Positions 51,718 through 61,200 of a stretch of DNA of 64,000 bases are shown here, piece by piece (positions within the stretch are counted from its first letter, which is position 1; each line of letters starts with the position of its first letter). The stretch comes from Halobacillus aidingensis (GTDB lineage Bacteria > Bacillota > Bacilli > Bacillales > Halobacillaceae). Position numbers and translations under genes: made by a program. Under the pieces are notes generated by a model that worked only from the letters and a program-made list of their open reading frames with translations, ran no database searches and was not told the origin of the DNA. The stretch lies in assembly GCF_900104185.1 (NCBI RefSeq), contig NZ_FNIZ01000006.1, forward strand, positions 7,112-71,111. Reading direction: 5' to 3'.

Positions 51718-53229
51718 CTACCCCTTACGTTTCGTGACATTTCTTAGCAAGAACAAGAAGGCATGTGTTTTTAGTACAAAAGCTGCTGCTGCAAACACGA
51801 TACCACCAACGATGGCGACTGTAATGATCTGCACGATGTTCGGCCAATCGGTGATCAGCTGTTGGATACCGATCACAGCCCCACTCATCGCAGCAACAGC
51901 CAAGGTGATTTTCAAATAATCGATCGTTAAATACTTGAAGTCCAGTCCGCCGACGAGTTTTACGAAGACAATTAAACATGCGCCTGTGTAGAACAAAGCC
52001 ATGACGGATGCGGCGAGTGGGATTCCCAAGTAGCCGAGCCATTCAGCGAAAAGGAAGTTGAACAAAACATTGAGTGCAATCGAACCGATACTGATCATCA
52101 AAATCAGGTGTCCTTTTTTCATCGTGTAGAACCCTTTGTTGATGACGTTATTCAAACTGAAGAACACGACCGAACCGAAATAAAAGTACGCCACTTGGGT
52201 CGTAGCGGCCGTCGCTTCGTTTGAAAAGGCTCCGCGTTCGTAGAAAAGCTCGATTAAGTTCGGCATCAACAGCATCATCCCGATAACCGAAGGAAGCAGG
52301 ACGAGATACATCGTCGTCAGTCCCTTTTCGATGCCTTTCTTGAACTGACCGTTGTCGTTTGCGGTGACCGCTTTTGATAACAACGGGAAAATAATTGTTG
52401 CAATCGTCACCCCGAAAATGGCCTGTGGCATATGGACAAGGTTTTTCGCGTAGTTGATGTACGTCACGGCCCCTTCACCCTGATACCCAGCGAAAATCGT
52501 CCCGACCATCAAGTTCACTTGACCAACGGCAACGGTAAGTCCTACGGGTAAGAATATCCAGTAAAACTGTTTAACCTCCGGCCAGTCGATTTTTTGTTTC
52601 ACATCCATCACTTTACGCGGCACAACTAGGAACAACTTGAAGATCAACGACAAAATCGTTCCCACTAGATAACCGAGCGCTAGTGAATAGGCACCGATTT
52701 GATTGGCGAATAAAAAGGCCGCTCCGATCGAGCTTAAAATGACGATGATTTGAGAAACAATCGACAAAGAGAACTTACTCTCTGCATCAAAGAACGCTTC
52801 TAGAACACTGTTCATCCCGACAAATGAGATGCAGGCAAAAAAGATGATCGTCACCCATGTGGCAATCTGCGTCGCTTCCTCACTGAAGTTCGGGTAGAGC
52901 AGCGGCATGAGCACAGGAGCGATCAGCATACCGATGACAGATAGTATGAAGGCAAGGACGAGCGTCCCTTTGAACACCTGCCCTAAGTATCTCTTCCCTT
53001 TATTCTTTTCTACAGATTCGATATAACTCGGTACAAGCGCATTTTTCATCCCGTTCGTCATGAACAGAATAAGCATGTTTGGGATGATGAAAGCAGCTAA
53101 ATACGCATCTGCGACATAACTGTCACCGAAATAATAGGCAATGACCATATCCCGGATCAAACCAGAAACTTTCAGGAGCAGTGTCGCTCCGATAAATAAT
53201 AGACTTGCGATCCCTAACTTCGATTTCAA
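51718..53229 (-). CDS. MurJ/MviN-like lipid flippase
   Basis: 503 residues with about 14 hydrophobic helices. MurJ-family features: GLIRDMVIAYYFGDSYVADA and IIPNMLILFMTNGMKNALVP near the N-terminus, GAFSNEATAATTQVAYFYFG, and a late VINKGFYTMKKGHLILMISI. It begins with TTG and AGAGG upstream. MurJ flips lipid II, but the family includes paralogues working on other lipid-linked glycans; the GT4 and deacetylase neighbours favour such a specialised flippase. Confidence 0.88.
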   Translation of the reverse strand: MKSKLGIASLLFIGATLLLKVSGLIRDMVIAYYFGDSYVADAYLAAFIIPNMLILFMTNGMKNALVPSYIESVEKNKGKRYLGQVFKGTLVLAFILSVIGMLIAPVLMPLLYPNFSEEATQIATWVTIIFFACISFVGMNSVLEAFFDAESKFSLSIVSQIIVILSSIGAAFLFANQIGAYSLALGYLVGTILSLIFKLFLVVPRKVMDVKQKIDWPEVKQFYWIFLPVGLTVAVGQVNLMVGTIFAGYQGEGAVTYINYAKNLVHMPQAIFGVTIATIIFPLLSKAVTANDNGQFKKGIEKGLTTMYLVLLPSVIGMMLLMPNLIELFYERGAFSNEATAATTQVAYFYFGSVVFFSLNNVINKGFYTMKKGHLILMISIGSIALNVLFNFLFAEWLGYLGIPLAASVMALFYTGACLIVFVKLVGGLDFKYLTIDYLKITLAVAAMSGAVIGIQQLITDWPNIVQIITVAIVGGIVFAAAAFVLKTHAFLFLLRNVTKRKG

Positions 53230-53413
53230 TTTCTATACCTCTTTCATATCTCTTCATAAATTGACAATAAAAAACCATTAGCATGATTTTACCACAGCTA
53301 CGGGTATGGGTGAACGGAATACATGGAAGCACGACGAAAGATGGGTGAAATTTCTCCTTTTCTTTTCCATCTATACCCTATAAAATATAGGAGTTATGAG
53401 AAAGGAGCATCCT

Positions 53414-54505
53414 ATGAAACGTACGATGATCAACGAGATTTTCTTCATCCGGGCGGTTGCATGCTTATGTGTCGTGCTCATCCATTCCATGACGATGACC
53501 CAGCATAATTATGAGCTGTTCCGATTGACGGATGAACTGATGTATATGTTCAAACTTACCATTATGTTTGCAACACCCGTTTTTGTTATGATTTCTGAAT
53601 TCTTATTATCCTACTCTTATCCAGACAAACTTCCAAAGGCTTTTTGGAAGAAACGAATTTTATATATTCTAGTGCCTTATATCGTGATGGCCGTCATTTA
53701 TTCCGCCTATCCTCTATTGGTAGGGACAGGCTTTACGTGGGGGCGCTTTATGGAATTGTTCTTTGAGAAAGGTTTCTTAGGACTGTGGCATGGTTACTTC
53801 GTGTTAATTATCTTCCAGTTCTATGCGTTACATTTCTTGTTGAAGAAATATTTCGACCGGTTCCCGGCGCTGTTGATGATTGGAATTTCTCTTATCGTCA
53901 ATATGTTCTACCTGGCGATCTATAATTTCAGTTGGTTCCATGATTTTTCATTCGTCGCTGCTCTAAGGCCTTATTATAAGCTGCCATTCCTAGGCTGGAT
54001 CTTTTACTTTACGGTCGCCTACTATGCAGGGAAAAATATTGATATATTCCTAAGCTTCATTCAAAAGTATAAATACTATCTGCTTGCAGGTGCAGCACTG
54101 ACTGGAATGGTACCGTTACTGATGAGATACAACCATATCTATTCGGTCGTATCATCGAAGCGATTTGACGTCGTGCTTTATACGTTTTTCATCTTCTGTC
54201 TACTCTATCTCATTGCCAGACAGCTGAAGAAAACACCGACGATCGTCATGTGGATCAGCAGCAGCTCCTATGGAATCTACCTGCTTCACCCACTATTCCA
54301 GTTCAATACGATCGACTTTTTGCAAAGCATGCCCTTCTACACAAACTTCGGCGTGCACATCTTACTCTTATTCATCATGGGCGTCGGCGGCCCGATATTG
54401 GTTACCTATCTCTTGAACAAGGTACCATACGGAGCTTTGATTGTCGGTAAGTTCAATGCTCCTAAGTCATCCGCACCATTGAAAGAAAAGATGAAAGCAA
54501 GTTAA
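53414..54505 (+). CDS. Acyltransferase family 3 membrane protein
   Basis: 363 residues with about ten transmembrane helices. EIFFIRAVACLCVVLIHSMT carries the conserved R and H of Acyl_transf_3 enzymes (the catalytic His in VLIHS). FLLSYSYPDKLPKAFWKKRI and YGIYLLHPLFQ are also typical. It should transfer an acyl group (acetyl or succinyl) to a surface glycan on the outer face of the membrane. Start at 53414 with AAAGGAG 6 bases upstream; it reads away from the GT/PIG-L/MurJ set. Confidence 0.9.
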   Translation: MKRTMINEIFFIRAVACLCVVLIHSMTMTQHNYELFRLTDELMYMFKLTIMFATPVFVMISEFLLSYSYPDKLPKAFWKKRILYILVPYIVMAVIYSAYPLLVGTGFTWGRFMELFFEKGFLGLWHGYFVLIIFQFYALHFLLKKYFDRFPALLMIGISLIVNMFYLAIYNFSWFHDFSFVAALRPYYKLPFLGWIFYFTVAYYAGKNIDIFLSFIQKYKYYLLAGAALTGMVPLLMRYNHIYSVVSSKRFDVVLYTFFIFCLLYLIARQLKKTPTIVMWISSSSYGIYLLHPLFQFNTIDFLQSMPFYTNFGVHILLLFIMGVGGPILVTYLLNKVPYGALIVGKFNAPKSSAPLKEKMKAS

Positions 54506-54518
54506 TCTAAAAACAAGG

Positions 54519-54548
54519 AAAAACGACCAGCTTCTGCTGGTCGTTTTT
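54519..54548 (+). terminator. Terminator of the acyltransferase gene
   Basis: 13-bp stem AAAAACGACCAGC / GCTGGTCGTTTTT with a 4-base loop and a T tract. Confidence 0.9.
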
Positions 54549-54598
54549 GTTATGTATCTAGAGACTATTCCCTATTGGTAAAATCTATGAAACTTAAT

Positions 54599-54615
54599 TG
54601 TTACACAACTGTAAA
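54599..54615 (+). promoter_or_regulatory. WalR-like box upstream of the second NlpC/P60-SLH gene
   Basis: TGTTAC-ACAAC-TGTAAA matches TGTWAH-N5-TGTWAH, about 80 bases before the start codon. Flanks (TTG before; AACTATGACGAA after) resemble those of the box before the paralogue at 9278, whose flank reads ATAATGTCGAAA. Confidence 0.65.
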
Positions 54616-54694
54616 ACTATGACGAATCTTGTTATGTTACGCTTGTAAAGGATTACAAGGACAGACAAAAAAACACAAGGGGAGTATAACTAGA

Positions 54695-55693
54695 ATGAGA
54701 AAATTCTTAACGTCGATTGTCGCTTTTGCCACGGTTTTTCTACTATTTACACCTAATGCTTTCGCAGGACAAAGTGTTCGGGACCAAGTAGTAGATATAG
54801 CATATGATTACTCAGGTTCACCGTATGTTTATGGAGGCACATCGCCACACGGTTTTGATTGCTCAGGATATACGCAATATGTTTTCGCAAAAGCGGGCAT
54901 TGACCTTAATCGAACTTCTCGTCAACAGTACACCCAAGGCGAATATGTAAGCCGCTCCAATTTACAAAAAGGAGACTTAGTCTTCTTCGGCAGCCCGATC
55001 TGGCACGTAGGAATATACATAGGAAACAACAAAATGATTTCAGCTGAAAACCCTGGAGACGACATTCAAGTCGCTTCCCTGACCGGTTACTGGGGACGCA
55101 ACTATGCCGGTGCAAAACGTGTCATTGAAGAAAGAGAAACGGTAACAGAATCTGCGGTTGAAGAACTTCCAGCAGGGGAATACCACGACGTCAACAAGTA
55201 CCACTGGGCTTTTGATCACATAAGCCACCTTGGAGAAACAGGCATCATCAACGGATATGAAGGAAGCCTCTTCAAGCCGGATAACAAAGTTACACGTGCG
55301 GAAGCCGCTACAATGTTAAGCATCGCGCTGGATCTTCCGACTTCTTCTCATAGCGAGTATTCTGATGTATCTAGTTCTCACTGGGCTTCTGATTACATCA
55401 ACGGTGTTACAGCAAAAGGTTATTTCTCCGGGTATGAAGACGGTACTTTCAAACCGGACGAGCCAATTGAACGTGCAGAAATCGCCGCTCTCTTCACTCG
55501 TGCATTCAACCTTGATGCAAACGGCTCCGGCAGCTTCGCTGACCTAAGTTCCGATCACTGGGCTTATGAAGATATCCAAACATTGTCTGCAAGCTCTATT
55601 GCAACTGGTTATTCTGATAACACATTCAAGCCAGGAAAAGAAACCATCCGTAGTGAGTTCGCTGTATTCTTGTACAGAGCTCTCTATCAATAA
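54695..55693 (+). CDS. SLH-anchored NlpC/P60 peptidoglycan hydrolase
   Basis: 332 residues: signal peptide (1-25, ending AFA), NlpC/P60 domain (about 28-150; HGFDCSGYTQ with the catalytic Cys at about 57, and WHVGIYIGNN with the His) and three SLH repeats (about 165-210, 225-270, 285-330). It is a paralogue of 9278-10249 and shares the order of domains and a WalR-like promoter element. It is an extracellular DL-endopeptidase held by SLH repeats. The start at 54695 has AAGGGGAG 11 bases upstream; the open frame reaches 54629 but lacks a signal there. Confidence 0.92.
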   Translation: MRKFLTSIVAFATVFLLFTPNAFAGQSVRDQVVDIAYDYSGSPYVYGGTSPHGFDCSGYTQYVFAKAGIDLNRTSRQQYTQGEYVSRSNLQKGDLVFFGSPIWHVGIYIGNNKMISAENPGDDIQVASLTGYWGRNYAGAKRVIEERETVTESAVEELPAGEYHDVNKYHWAFDHISHLGETGIINGYEGSLFKPDNKVTRAEAATMLSIALDLPTSSHSEYSDVSSSHWASDYINGVTAKGYFSGYEDGTFKPDEPIERAEIAALFTRAFNLDANGSGSFADLSSDHWAYEDIQTLSASSIATGYSDNTFKPGKETIRSEFAVFLYRALYQ

Positions 55694-55704
55694 GAGATTC
55701 GTAT

Positions 55705-55737
55705 AAAAGCTCAGAGTTTCAGACTCTGGGCTTTTTT
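55705..55737 (+). terminator. Terminator of the second NlpC/P60-SLH gene
   Basis: 10-bp stem AGCTCAGAGT / ACTCTGGGCT (one G-U pair) followed by TTTTTTG. Confidence 0.85.
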
Positions 55738-56111
55738 GTTGTCTTTTTTTATATGAAAGACTATATTTTATACATCTATTTGATTGGTACTATCAAAACA
55801 TTTCCCGCTCGCTTTAAGATCCAAACATCCTTTTATAATATTTTCACCTCTATTCACTAACCAGGTTCAAAATAGTCTCCCTCTTCTTGAAGATTTCTTT
55901 CAGAATGCAGGCTGTGGTGCGACCACTTTCCACAGAGCGAGTTGATTCCCTTCCCATGTTTCCTACATAAAATGATTTTGTTCATACATTTAGTTGGTGG
56001 AGTACACCTTTGTATTTTATGATACGCTAAGCTTAAACAAGTCAAATTTTCAATGTAACTATTATTTCATGTTCAACTAACGGAGCAGTAATATGTGACT
56101 TAGACTGGGAG
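55738..56111. other. Intergenic region without recognised feature
   Basis: A minus-strand frame at 55857-56045 has no ribosome binding site and unlikely composition. I see no repeat or hairpin of note. Confidence 0.45.
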
Positions 56112-56501
56112 GTGCAAAGAATAAGATATATATTTCTGGTGTTGTCGCTTTTTTTGATAACTGGATGCACCAACTCTGGACCTATTAAATCCTTTGAAGG
56201 TTATTTTCATACTGTCGAATCTTCTAACACCCTAAGAATAGATTGTTCTTCAGCGGTCCAAAAAAATGATCCTTACGGTACAGATATAGGCTATATGTGT
56301 AAGGTAGAGGTCACTGAAAATACAATCATTGAAACAGAAGATGGGCAGAAATTAAAGGTTAATGATTTGGCTGAATTCGATGTAGAAAAAACAAACACCC
56401 CCAGAAGTGTTAAAGTCGTCCTGGCTGAAGAACAAGCTATCAACACAAGCATCAGTACCAGGGAAGAGTTAAAAGCATCCAAGATTGTTATTTCTAACTA
56501 A
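56112..56501 (+). CDS. Small lipoprotein
   Basis: About 125-129 residues. A hydrophobic N-terminus with lipobox LITGC marks a lipoprotein; the mature part is beta-rich (SFEGYFHTVESSNTLRIDCS, YMCKVEVTENTIIETEDGQK, LKVNDLAEFDVEK) with two further cysteines. Start uncertain: GTG at 56112 overlaps the GGGAGG ribosome binding site, while an AUA (56121) has better spacing. Family not recognised; resembles secreted OB-like small lipoproteins of Bacillus. Confidence 0.65.
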   Translation: MQRIRYIFLVLSLFLITGCTNSGPIKSFEGYFHTVESSNTLRIDCSSAVQKNDPYGTDIGYMCKVEVTENTIIETEDGQKLKVNDLAEFDVEKTNTPRSVKVVLAEEQAINTSISTREELKASKIVISN

Positions 56502-56570
56502 ACAAGCTGCTTTTCTTATTAATACTCGATAAATATCCGTTTGTACTTAACAAAAACCAAACATAAAAAA

Positions 56571-56592
56571 CCCCTCTGCGTTTGCAGAGGGG
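56571..56592 (-). terminator. Terminator of the SLH-amidase gene
   Basis: CCCCTCTGC / GCAGAGGGG with a 4-base loop; TTTTTTATG follows on the minus strand. It lies 7 bases after the stop at 56599. Confidence 0.9.
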
Positions 56593-56598
56593 CGTCTG

Positions 56599-57978
56599 TT
56601 AATCTACCCAATTATAATAATCTTTTATACCTTGTGCGATCGCTTCTGCTGCACGCTCTCTCCAATAATCTGATCCGAGTCTTGATGCATCGGTATCGTT
56701 CGTTACAAACCCTAGTTCTACTAAGGCAGACGGTAATGGAGTTTTACTAATCACATGATAAGGAACATCCTTCACTCCACGATCCGCTAAGTCGAGGGCT
56801 GGGACCAGCCGGTTTTGAATATAAATTGCCAGCTGCATACTCTTTCTAGCCCGGTCGTCCAGACTAGCGGAAGAGTAGTAGGTTTCGATTCCATTGGCAC
56901 TTTCCATATAGAAAGAATTCGAATGGATACTTACGAACGTGTCCGCATTACGGTTGACGGCATAATCCACGCGGTCTTCCAATTCAACAAAAGTATCATC
57001 ATCTCTTGTCATGACTACCTGAATACCTGCATCCACTAAATACTTCTGAACACGCTTCGCTACATCAAGGTTGATTTCTTTTTCTACCAATCCGTTAGCT
57101 GTAGCGCCGCCGTCTCCATCCCCGTGACCTGCATCGATTGCAATGATATGTGAACGGGACGAATGACTTGGGGTCGTATAATCTTCATGCACATAACCGT
57201 TCAAACTACCATACGAGATTTTCAGCCAATTACCTAAATCTTTGTGAACTTGAACCGTTGTTCCCTCGGAGAGTTTACCGACAATGGAATAACCCGTACT
57301 TGGGCCTGAACGGACATTTAAAATATCCGCTGTAACCACTCGTTCTCCATAAGAATCAATGTCCGTGGAAACTCTGAATTGATCGTTCAAAGCACGAGCT
57401 ACAAATAATGCAAATTCTTCTCTTGTAATCGCTGATTCCGGCCGGTAGGTACCATCAGGGTATCCAGCAGCTACCCCGGCACTTGTTACACTTTTAACGG
57501 CGTCATAATAGTACGCATATGGGCTGACATCTCCATAGCTTCCATTAGTGCCAGAACCTAATGAAAAAGCGTTAGAGACCGAAACAGCCATTTGTCCACG
57601 TGTCATCGTTTCTTTTGGTTTGTATGTACCATCAGGGTATCCTGAAATGGCTCCTTGTTCATAAGAAGACTGTATGTATCCAGAAGCGTAAGAATAACGT
57701 GAAACATCCGAAAATACCGTGTTTCTTTGAGTACCGTCGAGCTTGAGCGCTCGAGCAATTAATGTCGCCGCTTCTTCCCTCGTTACTTCCTTATGGGGCT
57801 TGAAGGTTCCATCCGGGTAACCGCTCAATACTCCTTGATTCATCAAATAATTGATTTCTTCCTCTGACCGATCAGGTATATCCGATAAAGAAGCAGCTTT
57901 TGCCACATTCGATGGCCAAACAGCTGCTGTGACTAAAGCTAAAAGGAACACCAACATTTTAATACGATTTTGCAACAT
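56599..57978 (-). CDS. SLH-anchored N-acetylmuramoyl-L-alanine amidase
   Basis: 459 residues: signal peptide (1-28, ending AKA), three SLH repeats (about 33-80, 88-135, 150-195; VTREEAATLIARAL, MTRGQMAVSVSNAF, ITREEFALFVARAL), an SH3-like domain (about 215-270; NVRSGPSTGYSIVGKLSEGT) and an Amidase_3 domain (about 280-455). Zinc ligands and catalytic Glu are visible in IAIDAGHGDGDGGATANG, KEINLDVA, VSIHSN and ALVELGFVTN. It cuts the MurNAc-L-Ala amide bond in the wall. Reads towards a dedicated terminator. Confidence 0.95.
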   Translation of the reverse strand: MLQNRIKMLVFLLALVTAAVWPSNVAKAASLSDIPDRSEEEINYLMNQGVLSGYPDGTFKPHKEVTREEAATLIARALKLDGTQRNTVFSDVSRYSYASGYIQSSYEQGAISGYPDGTYKPKETMTRGQMAVSVSNAFSLGSGTNGSYGDVSPYAYYYDAVKSVTSAGVAAGYPDGTYRPESAITREEFALFVARALNDQFRVSTDIDSYGERVVTADILNVRSGPSTGYSIVGKLSEGTTVQVHKDLGNWLKISYGSLNGYVHEDYTTPSHSSRSHIIAIDAGHGDGDGGATANGLVEKEINLDVAKRVQKYLVDAGIQVVMTRDDDTFVELEDRVDYAVNRNADTFVSIHSNSFYMESANGIETYYSSASLDDRARKSMQLAIYIQNRLVPALDLADRGVKDVPYHVISKTPLPSALVELGFVTNDTDASRLGSDYWRERAAEAIAQGIKDYYNWVD

Positions 57979-58218
57979 TCTCCAAAAATCTCCCTTTCTC
58001 GAGTTTTTTCGTTTCTATTGCTATTATACTTGGAAACTATTCACTATCATAGTGTGTTTTTACTTAATTGCTACTAAGAAGAAAGCCCTCCAAGTAAGTC
58101 AAAAATATCTAAAATATCCCTCGCCCCGATCCACCTGAAAATTTGTTTAAATCATGATCCACAAGTCTTTCAAATTTTAATAGTTAACCTACGAACAATG
58201 AATCCCACACTCAAAATA

Positions 58219-58251
58219 AAAAAACCGGATGGGTAGGGTCCCATCCGGCTT
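58219..58251 (-). terminator. Terminator of the SLH-subtilase gene
   Basis: AACCGGATGGG / CCCATCCGGCT stem; on the minus strand the hairpin is followed by TTTTTTTATTTT. Begins about 17 bases after the stop at 58268. The stretch 57979-58218 shows no gene. Confidence 0.9.
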
Positions 58252-58267
58252 TACTTATTCATTGTGA

Positions 58268-61200
58268 TTAGAAACGATCGTCTTCTGCTTTCGCAAGGAA
58301 ACGAGCGAATTCTGCACGTGTGGTTTCTTTGTTCGGCTTGAACGTTCCATCCGGATAACCGACAGTGATTTCATTGGCTGCTAGTGTGTTGATATAGCTG
58401 GAAGCCCAATGCGCGACAGGAACGTCGCTGAATCGATCATCCGTACTTCCTTTCAAGTCATAGGCATCGACAACGATTTTCGCCATTTCAGAACGTTTCA
58501 ACGTGGCTTTCGGATTGAACTCACCATCTGGTGAACCGACCATAATGCCTGCTTCGGCAATGGCTGCAATGGCATCATATCCGTAGTCGCCCGCTTCAAC
58601 ATCGCTGAATCCTGGATCTTCGACATTGTCTGTCTCTAAACCAAGCGCACGAGTAATCATTTGAGCCGCTTGAACACGTGTAATATCATCGTTTACACCA
58701 AAGTCACCATTCGGGTAACCGTAAATGATACCAGCAACGTTCAGCTTTTCAATCGCATCCTTCGCCCAGTAACCATCCGCTACATCATCGAAGGAAGCTG
58801 GTGCGTCGTCAGATTTGTAGATTGTAATTTGCTTCGTCGTTGTATTGCCCGCAAGATCGACGAGTTCTAACGTGAACGTGTTCTTGCCATCTTCTAATTC
58901 GACCGTATGCTCGAGCGTTTCTTCAATCGCTCTCATTTCATATGGCTCTTTGAAGGCTTTAGCGTACGCTTCGTCCCCATTGACAGTCAAGCGAAGCTCA
59001 TCAAAGTTGTCTGCCATGAATACATCAAGTGTTGCTTCATCTTGTTCCGTGTAGTGTGGACCTTCAATCGCCAACTCTGGGCTTGTGGAATCAATCATGA
59101 AACGACGAACGAAAGAAATATCGTTTCCGCTGTCATCAACGGCATGGAATTCGATTTCTTTGAATCCGTCAGATTTGAAGCTGATAGTTTCATTGAAAGA
59201 ATAACGTTCATTCTCTGCATCCCATGTCAGTTTCGCTTCTTTACCGTTCATTGTAAGTTTTTCCACTTTGGAATCATCCGTCACATAACCAGTGACGATT
59301 ACTTCTCTACTGTCTGTAGGTTCTAGTGCTAGAGGTGTCAGAGCATTCACAGATGGAACGGTATCATCTTCACCTTCAAGCGCGCTGTCTGTTGTCGTGT
59401 TCCCCGCATAGTCATAAGCGACGACCTTCACGCTTGAAACTTCCTCAGCCTTAACTGTGTAAGCATCTGTATCTGCAGCTAAAGGTGTTTCCGTCACATC
59501 TTCTCCGTTAACAATGACGTCATAATGGGAAAGTCCAGCACCTTGATCTTCCGCATCCCAGGTGATTTCTTTTGATAAAGAATCATAGGATACTTCTAGA
59601 TTAGGGGTCTTCGTATCGACACGGACCGGAATCACTTTGGACTGCCAATCAGCATCTGGATAGTCGACAACAGATTTTACTTCATAGTAGTAAAGACCGT
59701 CTTCAACGAACTCTCCATCTACTTTACCGTCCCATACACCTTGATCGTAAATCGAATACGATGGCGCAGCTCCTCCATCAAAGTAATTTTTCCTTACTTC
59801 TTTAAGGGAACGGAGTGTACGCAATTCTTTCAAATCCTCATCTAGAATATTGAACTCTACTTCTTTTGCATTTCTTAAGAAGGAAAGAATCGGCATGACT
59901 CGATCTGCCATTTCATCTCCATTCGGTGAGAAACCAATGTTATTGCGGGAACCAACAAGGGCTTCCTCTTCACTTAATAATGGGTCAACACCTAGATAAT
60001 GAAGTTCTGTTCCGTATGGAGCAAGGAGACCTGATTGACCATAGAAAGAATCGCCATCTTTTTCATAGATGGTATCATCAACGATTGGTGCTTGATCCCA
60101 CTCTCCATCAAAACCTACATAAGGAACATTAAGTGGTGCATTCACATCATTAGGGTCTTCAAGGGTTACGAAACCTTCTACAAAGTAGCCATTTTCAAAG
60201 ATTTCATCCAACGGCTGGTTTCCGAACCAGTCAATACCTTCTGTTAAGTCAACGGTTACGTCAATTTCGATAGAAGAATTGGCTGGTACAAGTACTTGAT
60301 ACTCGCCATCCACTTCACTTCCAGCATTTGAAGTGATTTCAATCGGAAATTCACCTGCGAACGGTGATTCTTCACTGATTGTTCCTTCCTTGTAGATTCC
60401 TTGTGTTTCTACAAGGTTTTCACCTTCTGATACAAGGTCTGTCTGAACGGTACCCGACACATTATACACCGTGTTTTCATCACTGAAATTGTCAACGGTC
60501 AATGTGAAGGATTCTTTGCCATCCATTTCTTTCAAAGCGACTTTACCTAAACCTGTTTCTTTCTCAGTAACAATGGCAGGAGTCTGCATAGCCGCATGAA
60601 GATCCATCAGACCTGCCCCTTGTCGGCGTGGAGAGAATGCAAGTCCTGATTGGTAGAAGTCATTGTACAAGCCTGTATCTTCTTGCGGCTTAGATGTGTT
60701 CATAAGAAGATTCTTAGCCATTTCTACACGATCTTCACCAGAAAGGTCGAATTCATCTTCCAAGCGTTGCATCACTAACGCTGAACCTCCAGCTACGTGT
60801 GGAGCAGCCATGGATGTACCACTCATCAAACCATACTGATCATCTTGCAAAGTGGAGAGAATATTCCCACCTGGTGCTGTAATTTCAGGTTTGAAATCAA
60901 GGTTCGGTGTTACTCCCCATGAAGTGAAGGAAGAAAGATTTCCGAATTCAGGGTTGATCGATTTTACTTCTTCTCCTCCAAAGGAAACTTCAACGGTGCT
61001 TCCTGCTAGTAATTGATCTCTCAAATTCTCCCCAAGATCTTTCAGAATGGACAATTGAGGAATATTGATCTCCCCGCTTGATGCCATACTGATATAACCA
61101 GAAACATTATTGAAGATGATGACCCCTTTTGCCCCACGTTCTTGGGCATTCAGCGTCTTACTTACGAATGTGGATTCCCCGCGCTGAATGAGAGCGATCT

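Noticed and set aside
55857-56045. Minus-strand ORF of 62 codons
   Set aside because: No ribosome binding site, and Cys/His-rich random-looking peptide.
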